DNA from: Colicola sp016286205
GTDB lineage: Bacteria; Bacteroidota; Bacteroidia; Bacteroidales; Paludibacteraceae
Assembly (NCBI GenBank): GCA_016286205.1
Contig: JAEESF010000015.1
Location: 1 to 43,140, forward strand
Direction: 5' to 3'
Length of the DNA stretch: 43,140 nt
Position 1 is the stretch's first letter; every line of letters begins with the position of its first letter. Positions 1 through 7,506 of this stretch are shown here, in pieces. A program made the position numbers and the translations under genes. The notes below the pieces were generated by a model. It was not told the DNA's origin, searched no databases, and saw only the letters and a program-made list of their open reading frames with translations.

Positions 1-327
1 AGCAGCCTACTTATAAACAAGTTTAACGTAGTCCGTTAGGACATACCCTCACATCCATGGGATGTAAATCACTTGTTTACTCTCGGTCGGCTCAGGCTCC
101 CCGCCTGCCTTCCCTTTTCAAAGTGCTAAGTCACAGCACTTCTCCACGTCAGCGAAAAATATTAATTATAATTTTGAAATCGTTAATTCGCTAATTCATT
201 AATTCACTAACTCATTAACCATTAGAGAATATAAAATGTTTTTGCCCGCTGTTAAGCAATTACCTCCCTCGGAGGTGCGGTTACGTCCTAACGGACTACG
301 GGAAGTTTACTTACAAGTAGGACTGCT
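1..327. mobile_element. MITE-like non-coding element with terminal inverted repeats
   Basis: No gene is visible here. GTAGTCCGTTAGGAC at 28-42 is repeated as a perfect 15-bp inverted copy at 285-299. Outside these cores, bases 1-12 (AGCAGCCTACTT) match the reverse complement of about 315-327 with one extra base, so the inverted ends are about 42 bp with a poorly matched middle. The interior holds small hairpins (121-141, stem AAGTGCT; 262-276, stem ACCTCC with a 3-base loop) and an 8-bp-unit tract at 182-220. A non-coding element of about 330 bp with inverted ends fits a MITE-like or REP-like mobile repeat. The left end may be cut by the window edge. No transposase or target-site duplication is visible. 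Confidence 0.45.
182..220 (-). repeat. 8-bp-unit degenerate tandem tract
   Basis: Units GTTAATTC, GCTAATTC, ATTAATTC, ACTAACTC, ATTAACC follow one another in register. On the minus strand this reads as NNTTARTG units, the same class as the in-frame octamer tracts at 2515-2570 and 32088-32135. It lies inside the inverted-repeat element. Confidence 0.7.
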
Positions 328-405
328 GGGGCGGAGACGCGGGAACTCATAGAGTTATTGATTAACAAGGGTGTTTTTAATGTTTTTGTTTTATTTTTAA
401 TATTA

Positions 406-437
406 TTCGCCGCGAAGCGGTATCATTACTATTTTTG
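406..437 (+). promoter_or_regulatory. Possible promoter of the thioesterase gene
   Basis: TATTTTTG at 430-437 fits the Bacteroidota -7 element TAnnTTTG. TTCG at 406-409 is a 3-of-4 match to the -33 TTTG at 20-bp spacing. The spacer contains a CCGC-GAA-GCGG hairpin (410-420). Transcription would start about 10 bases before the ATG at 454. The imperfect -33 makes this weaker than the other promoters here. Confidence 0.4.
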
Positions 438-453
438 TAATAATAAACGAAAC

Positions 454-1200
454 ATGAAGTATTGGAGAGAATATAAGGTGAAATACCAGGACGTGGACGA
501 TCGTCGTCGTCTGCGACTCTACAACCTGGAGAACTATTTCCTCGAGACGGCAGGTGATGTGGCCGACGAGCTCGGCTTCGGCATCCGCACCCTCTATCCG
601 ATGGGCTTGACATGGATCCTCTCGCGTCTGTCGGTGGAGATGTACGAACTGCCGACCCATGGCGACCGGATATGGTTCGAGACATGGATCGAGAGCAACG
701 TACACATGCTCAGCACGCGTGATTTTAGGATTTACAAGCCTAACCCCGACCCTTCCCTGAAAGGAAGGGAGGAGAAGATATTAATAGGTCAATGCAAGAG
801 CGTCTGGGCCATACTGGACCTGGAGAAGCGCGAGGTGGCCAATATCTTCGACCATCCTATGTTTGCCAATGCCGTGGATGGTGAGACCATTGACATGGCA
901 CGTATACGTATGACTACGCTGCCCGAACCAACGGGCATGGTACCTCATCGAATCACGTATTCCGACCTCGACTACAACGGCCATTGCAACAGTTGCAAGT
1001 ATCTGGAGACAATGCTCAATGCCTATCGACCGGACTATATCGGCAAGCGTGTGCGACTGGACATCAACTACCAGAAAGAGGTGATGGAGGGCGATGAGCT
1101 GCAGACGCTCTATCTGGTCACCGACGATGGCGTGCAGTATCAGCAGAAGAACCAAGATGGCGAAACGAGCTGTTCAGCGAAGATAACGGTTAACGGTTAG
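454..1200 (+). CDS. Acyl-ACP thioesterase (FatA/FatB-like)
   Basis: This 248-residue cytoplasmic enzyme is predicted to hydrolyse acyl-acyl carrier protein and release free fatty acids. It has the double hotdog layout of the family: an N-terminal domain beginning KYWREYKVKYQDVD and a C-terminal domain with SDLDYNGHCN at residues 170-179, which holds the Asn and His typical of the active site. The ATG at 454 is chosen because similarity begins there; the open frame reaches back to a TTG at 358 but adds only low-complexity sequence. Residues about 97-109 (NPDPSLKGREEK region) look like an insertion. It is encoded by a palindrome, CCCTTCC-6-GGAAGGG, at 750-769. The stop codon lies inside a heptamer tract. 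Family assignment is confident; chain-length preference cannot be told. Confidence 0.88.
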   Translation: MKYWREYKVKYQDVDDRRRLRLYNLENYFLETAGDVADELGFGIRTLYPMGLTWILSRLSVEMYELPTHGDRIWFETWIESNVHMLSTRDFRIYKPNPDPSLKGREEKILIGQCKSVWAILDLEKREVANIFDHPMFANAVDGETIDMARIRMTTLPEPTGMVPHRITYSDLDYNGHCNSCKYLETMLNAYRPDYIGKRVRLDINYQKEVMEGDELQTLYLVTDDGVQYQQKNQDGETSCSAKITVNG

Positions 1201-1236
1201 GGGTTAGAGGTTAGAGGTTAAAGGTTAGAGGTTAGA
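1188..1236 (+). repeat. 7-bp tandem tract (GGTTAGN), seven units
   Basis: Seven heptamers in perfect register: GGTTAAC, GGTTAGG, GGTTAGA, GGTTAGA, GGTTAAA, GGTTAGA, GGTTAGA, followed by GGGAGAAAAA. The last codons and the TAG stop of the thioesterase (1198-1200) are part of the tract. A minus-oriented 8-bp-type tract (TTAACTCACTAATTCATTAA) follows at about 1297-1320. Confidence 0.85.
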
Positions 1237-1328
1237 GGGAGAAAAAGAAGAGAAGCACGAGATGAATTGTTAATAAAAACTGTTTTTGTCAAACTATCAT
1301 TAACTCACTAATTCATTAAACAATCAAT

Positions 1329-1817
1329 ATGGATATTCAAGAAAATAACGCGCCGTTGAAACGGCCGGCAGAACTGGAGGCAGACGTGGTGCGCTTTCAG
1401 AACCAGAAGGACAAATGGATTGCCTTCGTCGGGCTGCTCGACGGGCGTCCGTATGAGATTTTCACGGGGCTGGCAGACGACGAGGAAGGTATAGCCCTGC
1501 CTAAGTCGGTCACGAAAGGTAAGATCATCAAGGTGACGCGCGAAGATGGCAGCCATCAGTACGATTTCCAGTTTGTCAACACACGCGGATTCAAAACCAC
1601 TGTGGAGGGACTGAGTTATAAGTTTGACCGCGAGTATTGGAACTACGCCAAGCTGATATCGGGCGTGCTGCGTTACGGTATGCCTATCGACCAGGTGGTG
1701 AAGATGATTAGCGGCCTGCAGATGGACTCGGATCTGATCAACAACTGGACAACCGGTGTGGCTCGCGCCCTGAAGAAATACGTTCCCGGCGCTTCGCAAG
1801 ATGATGAACTCGTCTAG
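1329..1817 (+). CDS. Stand-alone C-terminal domain of class II ribonucleotide reductase
   Basis: The 162-residue protein resembles, from memory of the family, the segment near the C-terminus of Bacteroidota adenosylcobalamin-dependent ribonucleotide reductase (NrdJ): a KRPAELEADVVRFQNQKDKW-type start, then GLLDGRPYEIFTG, KLISGVLRYGMPIDQV and a final ARALKKYV. The large catalytic barrel that should precede it is absent. The cysteine-rich tail that usually follows is replaced by GASQDDELV and a stop. Repeat tracts flank the gene (1188-1320 and 1818-1871). It could be a separately encoded accessory domain, one part of a split nrdJ whose catalytic part lies elsewhere, or a decaying fragment. The frame is intact and ATG-started, which argues against recent decay. 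No database search was possible. Confidence 0.6.
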   Translation: MDIQENNAPLKRPAELEADVVRFQNQKDKWIAFVGLLDGRPYEIFTGLADDEEGIALPKSVTKGKIIKVTREDGSHQYDFQFVNTRGFKTTVEGLSYKFDREYWNYAKLISGVLRYGMPIDQVVKMISGLQMDSDLINNWTTGVARALKKYVPGASQDDELV

Positions 1818-1871
1818 AAAGGCGAAAGGACGAGAGGTTAAAGGGAGAAAAAAGCGACTCTGCTGAGTCGC
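1818..1871. repeat. Purine-rich heptamer tract plus hairpin
   Basis: The gap after the reductase-like gene holds GGCGAAA, GGACGAGA, GGTTAAA-type units, then a perfect hairpin GCGACTC-TGCT-GAGTCGC at 1854-1871. No T-run follows the hairpin, so it is not a classical intrinsic terminator. It ends 14 bases before the next ATG. Confidence 0.6.
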
Positions 1872-1885
1872 AAAGGTCAGAAACA

Positions 1886-3061
1886 ATGCTGCATGTAGTG
1901 TGTGATAAGGATATCGACCGCCGCGCTTGGAGCCGGCTGGTAGCGGAGAGCCAGACGGGAACATGGTTTCAGTCGCCCGATGCGTACGATTTCTTTGCTT
2001 CCCTGCCGGAGCTATTCGACGTCTTCGCCGTCGGTATTGCAGATTGCAGATTGAAGAATGAAGATTGCAAGCTCCGTGCTATCTGCGTTGGGTATGTGAC
2101 GAAAGAGAAGAACGCGCTTCGTCAGTTCTTCACCCGACGCGCTATCATCATCGGCGGACCGTGCCTGGCCGACGATTGCACTCTGGAGGAAGTAGAGACA
2201 CTGATGAGGGCAGTGCGCTCCCATTTGAGATTTAAGATTGCAGATTGCAGAATGGGAGGAGGCAAAAATAATAAATTTTCAATATTCAATGTGCAATGCG
2301 CTTTGCGCACTCCCATCTACATCGAAACCCGCAATTTCAATGATTACTCGCAGTGGCGCGAGGCGTTTGAGACGGCCGGTTTCGCCTATCAGCCTCACCT
2401 GAATTTCCATGTCGATACCTCTTCGCCGGAAATAGTAGAAACTAACCTCGGCAAGAGCCGCAAACGCGATATACGTACTACCGTTCGCGAAGGAGTGACG
2501 ATAGTCGAATTGACGAATGAACGAGTGAAGGAATTAGGGAATGAGAGAGTTAGTGAGTTAGTGAGTGAATTTTACGCTATTTTGCAGCGGCTGTATCGTA
2601 CGAAAGTCAAGACACCATTATTCCCGTTGTCATTCTTCCAGGCACTCGCAAAACATCCGGACGGAAGATTCCTGCTGACGGAATACCAAGGTCGCATCAT
2701 CGGCGGAACGGTCTGCGTGGCATTTCAAAAATCTCCAATGTCAAATCTCCAATCTACAAATACTACACCCGCCGGTGTAGTTTACGAGTGGTTCGCTTGT
2801 GGCGAAGACGGCGTCTATCCGCATATTTTCCCTTCGTGCTACGCTACCTATGCAGGTATCCGCTATGCGGCTGAACACGGCTGTCCGCGATTCGACATGA
2901 TGGGCGCCGGCAAACCTGGCAAAGACTACGGCGTACGCGATTTTAAGGCCAAATTCGGAGGCAAGGAAGTGGAGCACGGACGCTATATGTGCGTCCTGAG
3001 GCCGATGCTCTTCAAAATCGGTACAATTGGCGTACGGATTTTGAAGCATTTAAAATTTTAG
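1886..3061 (+). CDS. FemAB/GNAT-like acyltransferase with repeat-encoded insertions
   Basis: This 391-residue protein matches the FemAB/GNAT-like group, which transfers amino acids or acyl groups to cell-wall or surface-glycan acceptors. The clearest similarity is in the C-terminal half: FYAILQRLYRTK, GRFLLTEYQGRIIGGTVCV, VYEWFACGEDG, and FDMMGAGKPGKDYGVRDFKAKFGG near the end. No membrane segment or signal peptide is obvious. Four stretches look inserted in loops, each encoded by short tandem units: 2036-2070 and 2223-2257 (ATTGCAG-type heptamers), 2515-2570 (GARTKARN octamers, giving NERVKELGNERVSELVSE) and 2730-2757 (AATCTCC heptamers). All keep the frame. It precedes the DUF354 gene and the glycan operon, so a surface-polymer role is likely; acceptor unknown. 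Confidence 0.72.
   Translation: MLHVVCDKDIDRRAWSRLVAESQTGTWFQSPDAYDFFASLPELFDVFAVGIADCRLKNEDCKLRAICVGYVTKEKNALRQFFTRRAIIIGGPCLADDCTLEEVETLMRAVRSHLRFKIADCRMGGGKNNKFSIFNVQCALRTPIYIETRNFNDYSQWREAFETAGFAYQPHLNFHVDTSSPEIVETNLGKSRKRDIRTTVREGVTIVELTNERVKELGNERVSELVSEFYAILQRLYRTKVKTPLFPLSFFQALAKHPDGRFLLTEYQGRIIGGTVCVAFQKSPMSNLQSTNTTPAGVVYEWFACGEDGVYPHIFPSCYATYAGIRYAAEHGCPRFDMMGAGKPGKDYGVRDFKAKFGGKEVEHGRYMCVLRPMLFKIGTIGVRILKHLKF
2036..2070 (+). repeat. In-frame heptamer tract (ATTGCAG), five units
   Basis: ATTGCAG, ATTGCAG, ATTGAAG, AATGAAG, ATTGCAA in register inside the FemAB-like gene. It encodes an ADCRLKNEDCKL segment between two predicted strands (FAVGI and AICVGYV). Confidence 0.85.
2223..2257 (+). 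repeat. In-frame heptamer tract (ATTTGAG/ATTGCAG), five units
   Basis: ATTTGAG, ATTTAAG, ATTGCAG, ATTGCAG, AATGGGA in register. It is followed by AT-rich sequence and a partly inverted counterpart (TTCAATATTCAATGTGCAATGC) up to about 2300, all inside the FemAB-like gene. Confidence 0.8.
2515..2570 (+). repeat. In-frame octamer tract (GARTKARN), seven units
   Basis: GAATGAAC, GAGTGAAG, GAATTAGG, GAATGAGA, GAGTTAGT, GAGTTAGT, GAGTGAAT in perfect 8-bp register. It encodes a charged heptad-like peptide (NERVKELGNERVSELVSE) in the FemAB-like protein. Confidence 0.88.
2730..2757 (-). repeat. In-frame heptamer tract (AATCTCC), four units
   Basis: AATCTCC, AATGTCA, AATCTCC, AATCTAC in register inside the FemAB-like gene. 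On the minus strand it reads as GGAGATT-like units, an inverted member of the ATTGNAG class. Confidence 0.7.
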
Positions 3062-3084
3062 ATTGCAAATTGAAGATTTCTAGA
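3062..3084 (+). repeat. Short heptamer-like tract before the DUF354 start
   Basis: GATTGCA, AATTGAA, GATTTCT units fill the gap between the FemAB-like stop and the DUF354 ATG, the same class as the tract at 2036-2070. Confidence 0.55.
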
Positions 3085-4131
3085 ATGAATATTCTAATCG
3101 ACATAGCTCATCCTGCCCATGTGCACATGTTCCGCTGCTTTGCGCACGAGATGATAGCACGCGGACACCAAGTGCTGTTCTCCACACGCGACAAGGAGTT
3201 TGAGATTTCGCTGCTGGAGGCGGAACAACTGCCGTATGTCAATCTGGGCAGAAAACGCGATACGCTGCTAGGCAAGATTCGGTTTAACCTGCTGTGTGAG
3301 TGGCGATTATGGCGCACGGCACGCCGCTTTGGGGCGGATGTGTTCCTCAGTCACGGATCGATAGTAGCCGCTCACGTAGGATGGTTGATGCGCAAACCGG
3401 TGATTGCATTCGAAGATACATTCAACATGGAGCAGGTCAAACTCTATCTGCCCTTCACATCCGTGGTCCTGACGAGCGATTATGACCATCCGCTCCATTC
3501 CGCCAAGGTGAGACGCTACGCAGGCTACAACGAACTGCTCTATATGCACCCCAATCGGTTCACGCCTAAGTCGCGTAGCGAAGTGGCTAAACTGCTGGGA
3601 ATCAAGCCTTCAGAGCGATACGTAGTGCTTCGGTTCGTATCGTGGCACGCTACGCACGACCGCGGTCACAAAGGGGTGTCGCTCAGCAACAAGATAGCTG
3701 CGGTAGAGCAGATGAGCCGCTATGCACGCGTCTTCATCTCCTCCGAAGCCAATCTGCCTAAGCAACTTCAGGCCTACCGCCTACCTACACGTCCGGAGAT
3801 GATAGGCCATGTGATGACTCATGCCGACCTGGTGTTCGGCGAATCGGCTACGATGGTCTCGGAGGCCGCTATGCTGGGTGTTCCGGGTATCTACATCGAC
3901 AATACGGGTCGTTTCTACACCCGCGACCTGCAGGATCGATACGGTCTGTGCTGGTGCTACACCGAGTCGGAGGCTGACCAGCGGGCGGCTATCGCCAAAG
4001 CTGTTGAACTGCTATCACAGAATCCCGTGCAGCTGGCGGAAGAGATGCACGACAGAGCCAGGAAAATGCTGGGCGAGAAAATCGATGTAACGGCCTTTCT
4101 GGTCGATTTTGTCGAGAAGTATAGAGGCTAA
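3085..4131 (+). CDS. DUF354 family protein (GT-B-like fold)
   Basis: The 348-residue protein belongs to DUF354, a family with a glycosyltransferase-B-like fold often found in polysaccharide loci. It starts MNILIDIAHPAHVHMFRCFA, the family signature with a His pair, and later has FISSEANLP, a HADLVFGESATMVSEAAMLGVPGIYID nucleotide-sugar-site-like segment, and a helical C-terminus. The ATG at 3085 is chosen because the signature starts there; the frame upstream only overlaps the end of the FemAB-like gene. The 23-bp gap before it is a heptamer-like tract (GATTGCAAATTGAAGATT). The cytoplasmic reaction is unknown for the family. The gene closes the first plus-strand group before a new promoter. 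Confidence 0.82.
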   Translation: MNILIDIAHPAHVHMFRCFAHEMIARGHQVLFSTRDKEFEISLLEAEQLPYVNLGRKRDTLLGKIRFNLLCEWRLWRTARRFGADVFLSHGSIVAAHVGWLMRKPVIAFEDTFNMEQVKLYLPFTSVVLTSDYDHPLHSAKVRRYAGYNELLYMHPNRFTPKSRSEVAKLLGIKPSERYVVLRFVSWHATHDRGHKGVSLSNKIAAVEQMSRYARVFISSEANLPKQLQAYRLPTRPEMIGHVMTHADLVFGESATMVSEAAMLGVPGIYIDNTGRFYTRDLQDRYGLCWCYTESEADQRAAIAKAVELLSQNPVQLAEEMHDRARKMLGEKIDVTAFLVDFVEKYRG

Positions 4132-4173
4132 AAGAGTCTTTTTGCACGCATATTTCGTTTTTTTTACGATAAA

Positions 4174-4205
4174 TTTGCATATATGCAAAATTTATTGTAC
4201 CTTTG
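4174..4205 (+). promoter_or_regulatory. Bacteroidota promoter of the glycan operon
   Basis: TTTG at 4174-4177 and TACCTTTG at 4198-4205 are separated by 20 bp, a full match to the Bacteroidota consensus. Transcription should start near 4210-4212, about 20 bases before the sugar transferase ATG at 4232. Confidence 0.88.
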
Positions 4206-4231
4206 CGCCCACTTTGTAAAGATGGGTGCGA

Positions 4232-5767
4232 ATGACTGTTTCCGCAGAAGATAGCAGATGGGTGCGTTGGTGGCGACGTTCGTCGGTCGACTGGATTATC
4301 TGGGGCATAGCTACAGGTCTGTGTATGCTGTGGCGATGGCTGGATGCTAAGTACGAGGTGGGTGTCTATCTGTTGCTGTTTGCCGGTATGGCTGTCGTGT
4401 GGACGCTGATAGCCTGGGCGGCGCAACTCTACCGTTCGTACCGTACCACATGGCTGTGGCAGTCGGTGATGTCGCTGCTGCTGACCATGGGTATCATGGT
4501 TGCCCTGTGCTACTGGGTACTACCGTTGCTGCCATGGCAGTTCTCGCCCAAGGTGGCTATATGGATGGTGCTGATAGTCGGGGCAATGGATTTCTTTGTT
4601 GTCATAGGCGAGCACTACTGGAAATATGCCACCAACATGATGGTGCCTCCTATGCAGATAGAGCAGCGCTCGAATGCTACTGTCACCCGTCAGGACACAC
4701 CGCGTACAGTCGAGTCGGTCGAGTCGATTCACCAGTCGGTGCTGTCGGTGACGACCGAAGAGGACTACCTCATGTTGCGCGACAAGGCACGACTCAACTC
4801 AATGCAGACACGTGTGGTATGCGATCGCAACCGATTCAGCATGCTGCAGATACCTAACTACCAGTATGCCACCATCGTCGACCTGACGCTGCTGAACGAT
4901 ACACGCGGTATCAACAAGCGGCTCTGTATGGTCAATCAGAAACTGCCGGACGACGGACGCTACGTATGCTGCTATCGTCCGCAGGAGTATATCAAGCAGA
5001 AGATCATGACGCGCTATCCGCGTGGCATCAACTATCTGGTCTATTCGTTCTATTTCCTCCGCAAGCGCGTCATACCACGTCTGCTGCTGACCAGTCGTCT
5101 CTATTACGACGTCACCAACGGCCGCAAGCGTATGCTGAGCAAGACCGAAGTGCTGGGACGACTCTACTACTGCGGATTTGTGGTAGACGAGATCGTGCCG
5201 ATGGGACACATCGAGTATATCTTCGCCCATCGTCATTCGCAGCCTTATCCGCAGGAGCAGATGAAGCTCTACGGACCGCTGATCAAGTTGCCGCGTATAT
5301 GCAAGGACCGCGAGGTGCGCTATTTCTACAAATTCCGTACTATGCACCCGTATGCCGAGTATATCCAGCAGTATGTGTTCGACAGCCGCGGCGGGATGGA
5401 TATAGCCGACAAGTCGAACGACGACTGGCGTATTACCACCTGGGGACGTATCATGCGTCGCTACTGGCTGGACGAATTGCCTATGCTGATCAACTGGTTC
5501 AAGGGCGATGTCAAACTGGTGGGCGTACGACCGCTGAGCAAGGCTATGTTCGATACCTATCCCGAATGGCTGCAAGAGAAACGTACACGGTGCAAACCCG
5601 GCCTGATACCGCCGTTCTATATCGACCACCCGGAGACCTTCGACGAACTGTTTGCCAACGAAGATACCTACCTGACGGCTTATCTGGAGCACCCGTTCCG
5701 GACCGACTGGCGGTATTTCTTCCTGACGATGAAATCAATCCTGACACGCAAGACGCATAGTGCGTGA
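4232..5767 (+). CDS. WcaJ-type undecaprenyl-phosphate sugar transferase
   Basis: This 511-residue membrane enzyme is predicted to transfer a sugar-1-phosphate to undecaprenyl phosphate, the first step of surface-glycan repeat-unit assembly. The N-terminus has about four membrane segments (residues about 20-150). A central soluble part follows, then the bacterial sugar transferase domain at the C-terminus: FYKFRTM, DDWRITTWGRIMRRYWLDELPMLINWF (read in two parts) and VKLVGVRPLS. In the canonical family a hydrophobic helix precedes this domain; here the stretch before it (RHSQPYPQEQMKLYGPLIKL) is not clearly hydrophobic. The ATG at 4232 is preferred over a GTG two codons earlier, given the promoter. 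It is the first gene after a consensus promoter and heads the 4.2-16.2 kb glycan operon. Confidence 0.85.
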   Translation: MTVSAEDSRWVRWWRRSSVDWIIWGIATGLCMLWRWLDAKYEVGVYLLLFAGMAVVWTLIAWAAQLYRSYRTTWLWQSVMSLLLTMGIMVALCYWVLPLLPWQFSPKVAIWMVLIVGAMDFFVVIGEHYWKYATNMMVPPMQIEQRSNATVTRQDTPRTVESVESIHQSVLSVTTEEDYLMLRDKARLNSMQTRVVCDRNRFSMLQIPNYQYATIVDLTLLNDTRGINKRLCMVNQKLPDDGRYVCCYRPQEYIKQKIMTRYPRGINYLVYSFYFLRKRVIPRLLLTSRLYYDVTNGRKRMLSKTEVLGRLYYCGFVVDEIVPMGHIEYIFAHRHSQPYPQEQMKLYGPLIKLPRICKDREVRYFYKFRTMHPYAEYIQQYVFDSRGGMDIADKSNDDWRITTWGRIMRRYWLDELPMLINWFKGDVKLVGVRPLSKAMFDTYPEWLQEKRTRCKPGLIPPFYIDHPETFDELFANEDTYLTAYLEHPFRTDWRYFFLTMKSILTRKTHSA

Positions 5768-5772
5768 GGTAT

Positions 5773-5881
5773 GGGGGGGGGGAGAGCGACTGCGTCGCGT
5801 TTAGAGGTTTAGTGTTGCTAGGCAACGTTTAATTAAACAGCAAAGCGTAAACGCCAAAGGCACTACACGGAGCGCAGCTCC
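5773..5881. other. Spacer with a G10 run and three triloop hairpins
   Basis: A 142-bp gap within the operon holds a run of ten G (5773-5782) and three perfect 5-bp stems each with a 3-base loop: GCGAC-TGC-GTCGC (5786-5798), GTTGC-TAG-GCAAC (5814-5826) and GGAGC-GCA-GCTCC (5869-5881). None is followed by a clear T-run. The same triloop design appears at 262-276, 410-420 and 42946-42958. Confidence 0.6.
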
Positions 5882-5894
5882 TATAAACTAAAGA

Positions 5895-5923
5895 AGTTGA
5901 GATTTGAGATTTGAAGTTTGAAG
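5895..5923 (+). repeat. Heptamer tract (ATTTGAG) over a start codon
   Basis: AGTTGAG, ATTTGAG, ATTTGAAG, TTTGAAG lie immediately before and across the likely TTG start (5911) of the next gene, so that the first codons are repeat-derived. Confidence 0.7.
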
Positions 5924-7506
5924 ATATACATAGATGGCTGCAGAACCGCTACATACTGATGGCGGTGGTGCTATTGTGCAACATCGCGTATTTCACGCTG
6001 ATGGCGCTCGTTCTGCCTATGCAGTACGATGTCAATGACGATGTCATGATGTGCATGATAGCCAATGGCACCTATAGCGGAACTCCGGACGGCCATCTGG
6101 TCTATATCAACGTCATCTACGGCTATGTGCTGGCATGGCTGTACGGACAGACTACCGCCATCGAATGGTACACACTGTCGTTCGTGGTGCTGCAGATACT
6201 CTCGATGAGCGTGCTATGCTACAATCTGCTTACCATTCCTAATCGCGCTCGTTGGGAACGAGCATTGTGGTTGGTGCTGGTGTATGTGCTGTGGGCGCGT
6301 TTTATCGTATCTCTACAGTTTACCACCACCGCCGGACTGGTGTGTCTGGCAGGCTGCGTGCTGCTGCTTCGCGGTACACCGCGCAGCCAGTGGACCGGTG
6401 CAGCGATGGTAGTCATAGCCGCCTTGATACGCTTCATGGCCGCCGGACTGGTAGGACTGCTGATGGCGCCTATCATCATCTATACGCTGGGACGCCGCTG
6501 GCGCACCTACATCCCCATTGTGGTCATGCTGGTGCTGGTCGTAGGATGTCGCGCGATCAACAATTATGTTTACGATAGCGACATAGAATGGAAGAACTAC
6601 CGTGAGTATAACCAACTGCGTGCACAACTCAACGACAATCCGAATGCGTATCGTCTGTACCCGAATCAGTTGCCTGAAGGAGTAGATGTGAATGACTATC
6701 GTCTGCTGATGGGCTTTATTCCCGATCCGGAACAGATAGATTTGGTCAGGATACGTCAACTGTATGCTATGGTCGATAGCGTGCCCTACCGTCAACAATG
6801 GCGCAACCTCCACCGCCTGGACAAATATGCGGTCGAACTAAGTATATTGCTAGGCCTGCTGGTGCTGATGATCATGACCACCGGCAATAGACGCAAGTAT
6901 ATCTTCTTGATAGTATACAGCATCTTCGTGGTAGGATTGATAGTGCATGTCAGTCTGGACGGATTCCTTAAGAATCGCGTTTTTCTCTGTATGCTACTGC
7001 CTGTACTGATGACCGATTTTATGCTACTGCCCAGCACCACGGGCAAGAAACGCAAGTGGGGAATCATCATCGTTATGCTGCTCCTATGCGGCAAGTATAT
7101 ATGGCAGACGACGCAGACATCGATAGAGAAATACTATGCCCGTTATAACTGGACCCGTCTGCAGCAACCTATACTCGATTATGTACCGGACGATGCCTAT
7201 GTTGTCACGCTGGGGGCATACATGAATATGGAGGCTGTCAACCCATGGCATGTGTGGCAATATCCGTTCCATAAATATGTGCTGGGGTGGATGACCTGGA
7301 TCCCATTCAATACTCCCATAGCCAGCAGCCATAGAGGATTGCTCCGGCCGGATATGTATATATTTACGTCCACCGATTACGCTCATGAGAAGAATGTCGT
7401 TTCGCGTATCCAAGGGCAGATGGAGAAACACTATGGGATAGCTACCTATGTCTATCCGATTTGTCACAACGGTAAATACGCATTGATTCAGTTGAGAGCA
7501 GAATGA
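5911..7506 (+). CDS. Polytopic membrane protein, GT-C glycosyltransferase-like
   Basis: The 531-residue protein has about ten membrane segments, starting ILMAVVLLCNIAYFTLMALVL, and a soluble C-terminal part from about residue 410. The first long external loop carries an acidic motif, YDVNDDVMMCMI, like the catalytic loop of GT-C enzymes that use lipid-linked sugars outside the inner membrane. No precise family can be named; it resembles large uncharacterised Bacteroidota proteins found in glycan loci. The start is uncertain: TTG at 5911 lies in a heptamer tract, and ATG at 5959 would cut off 16 residues. The stop overlaps the next ATG (ATGA), so it is translated with the ATP-grasp gene. Confidence 0.7.
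   Translation: MKFEDIHRWLQNRYILMAVVLLCNIAYFTLMALVLPMQYDVNDDVMMCMIANGTYSGTPDGHLVYINVIYGYVLAWLYGQTTAIEWYTLSFVVLQILSMSVLCYNLLTIPNRARWERALWLVLVYVLWARFIVSLQFTTTAGLVCLAGCVLLLRGTPRSQWTGAAMVVIAALIRFMAAGLVGLLMAPIIIYTLGRRWRTYIPIVVMLVLVVGCRAINNYVYDSDIEWKNYREYNQLRAQLNDNPNAYRLYPNQLPEGVDVNDYRLLMGFIPDPEQIDLVRIRQLYAMVDSVPYRQQWRNLHRLDKYAVELSILLGLLVLMIMTTGNRRKYIFLIVYSIFVVGLIVHVSLDGFLKNRVFLCMLLPVLMTDFMLLPSTTGKKRKWGIIIVMLLLCGKYIWQTTQTSIEKYYARYNWTRLQQPILDYVPDDAYVVTLGAYMNMEAVNPWHVWQYPFHKYVLGWMTWIPFNTPIASSHRGLLRPDMYIFTSTDYAHEKNVVSRIQGQMEKHYGIATYVYPICHNGKYALIQLRAE

Noticed and set aside
169..176. TAATTTTG as a promoter inside the inverted-repeat element
   Set aside because: No TTTG lies at the required spacing upstream.
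4799..5692. A long minus-strand open frame opposite the sugar transferase
   Set aside because: The plus-strand frame carries the conserved transferase motifs; the antisense frame shows none.
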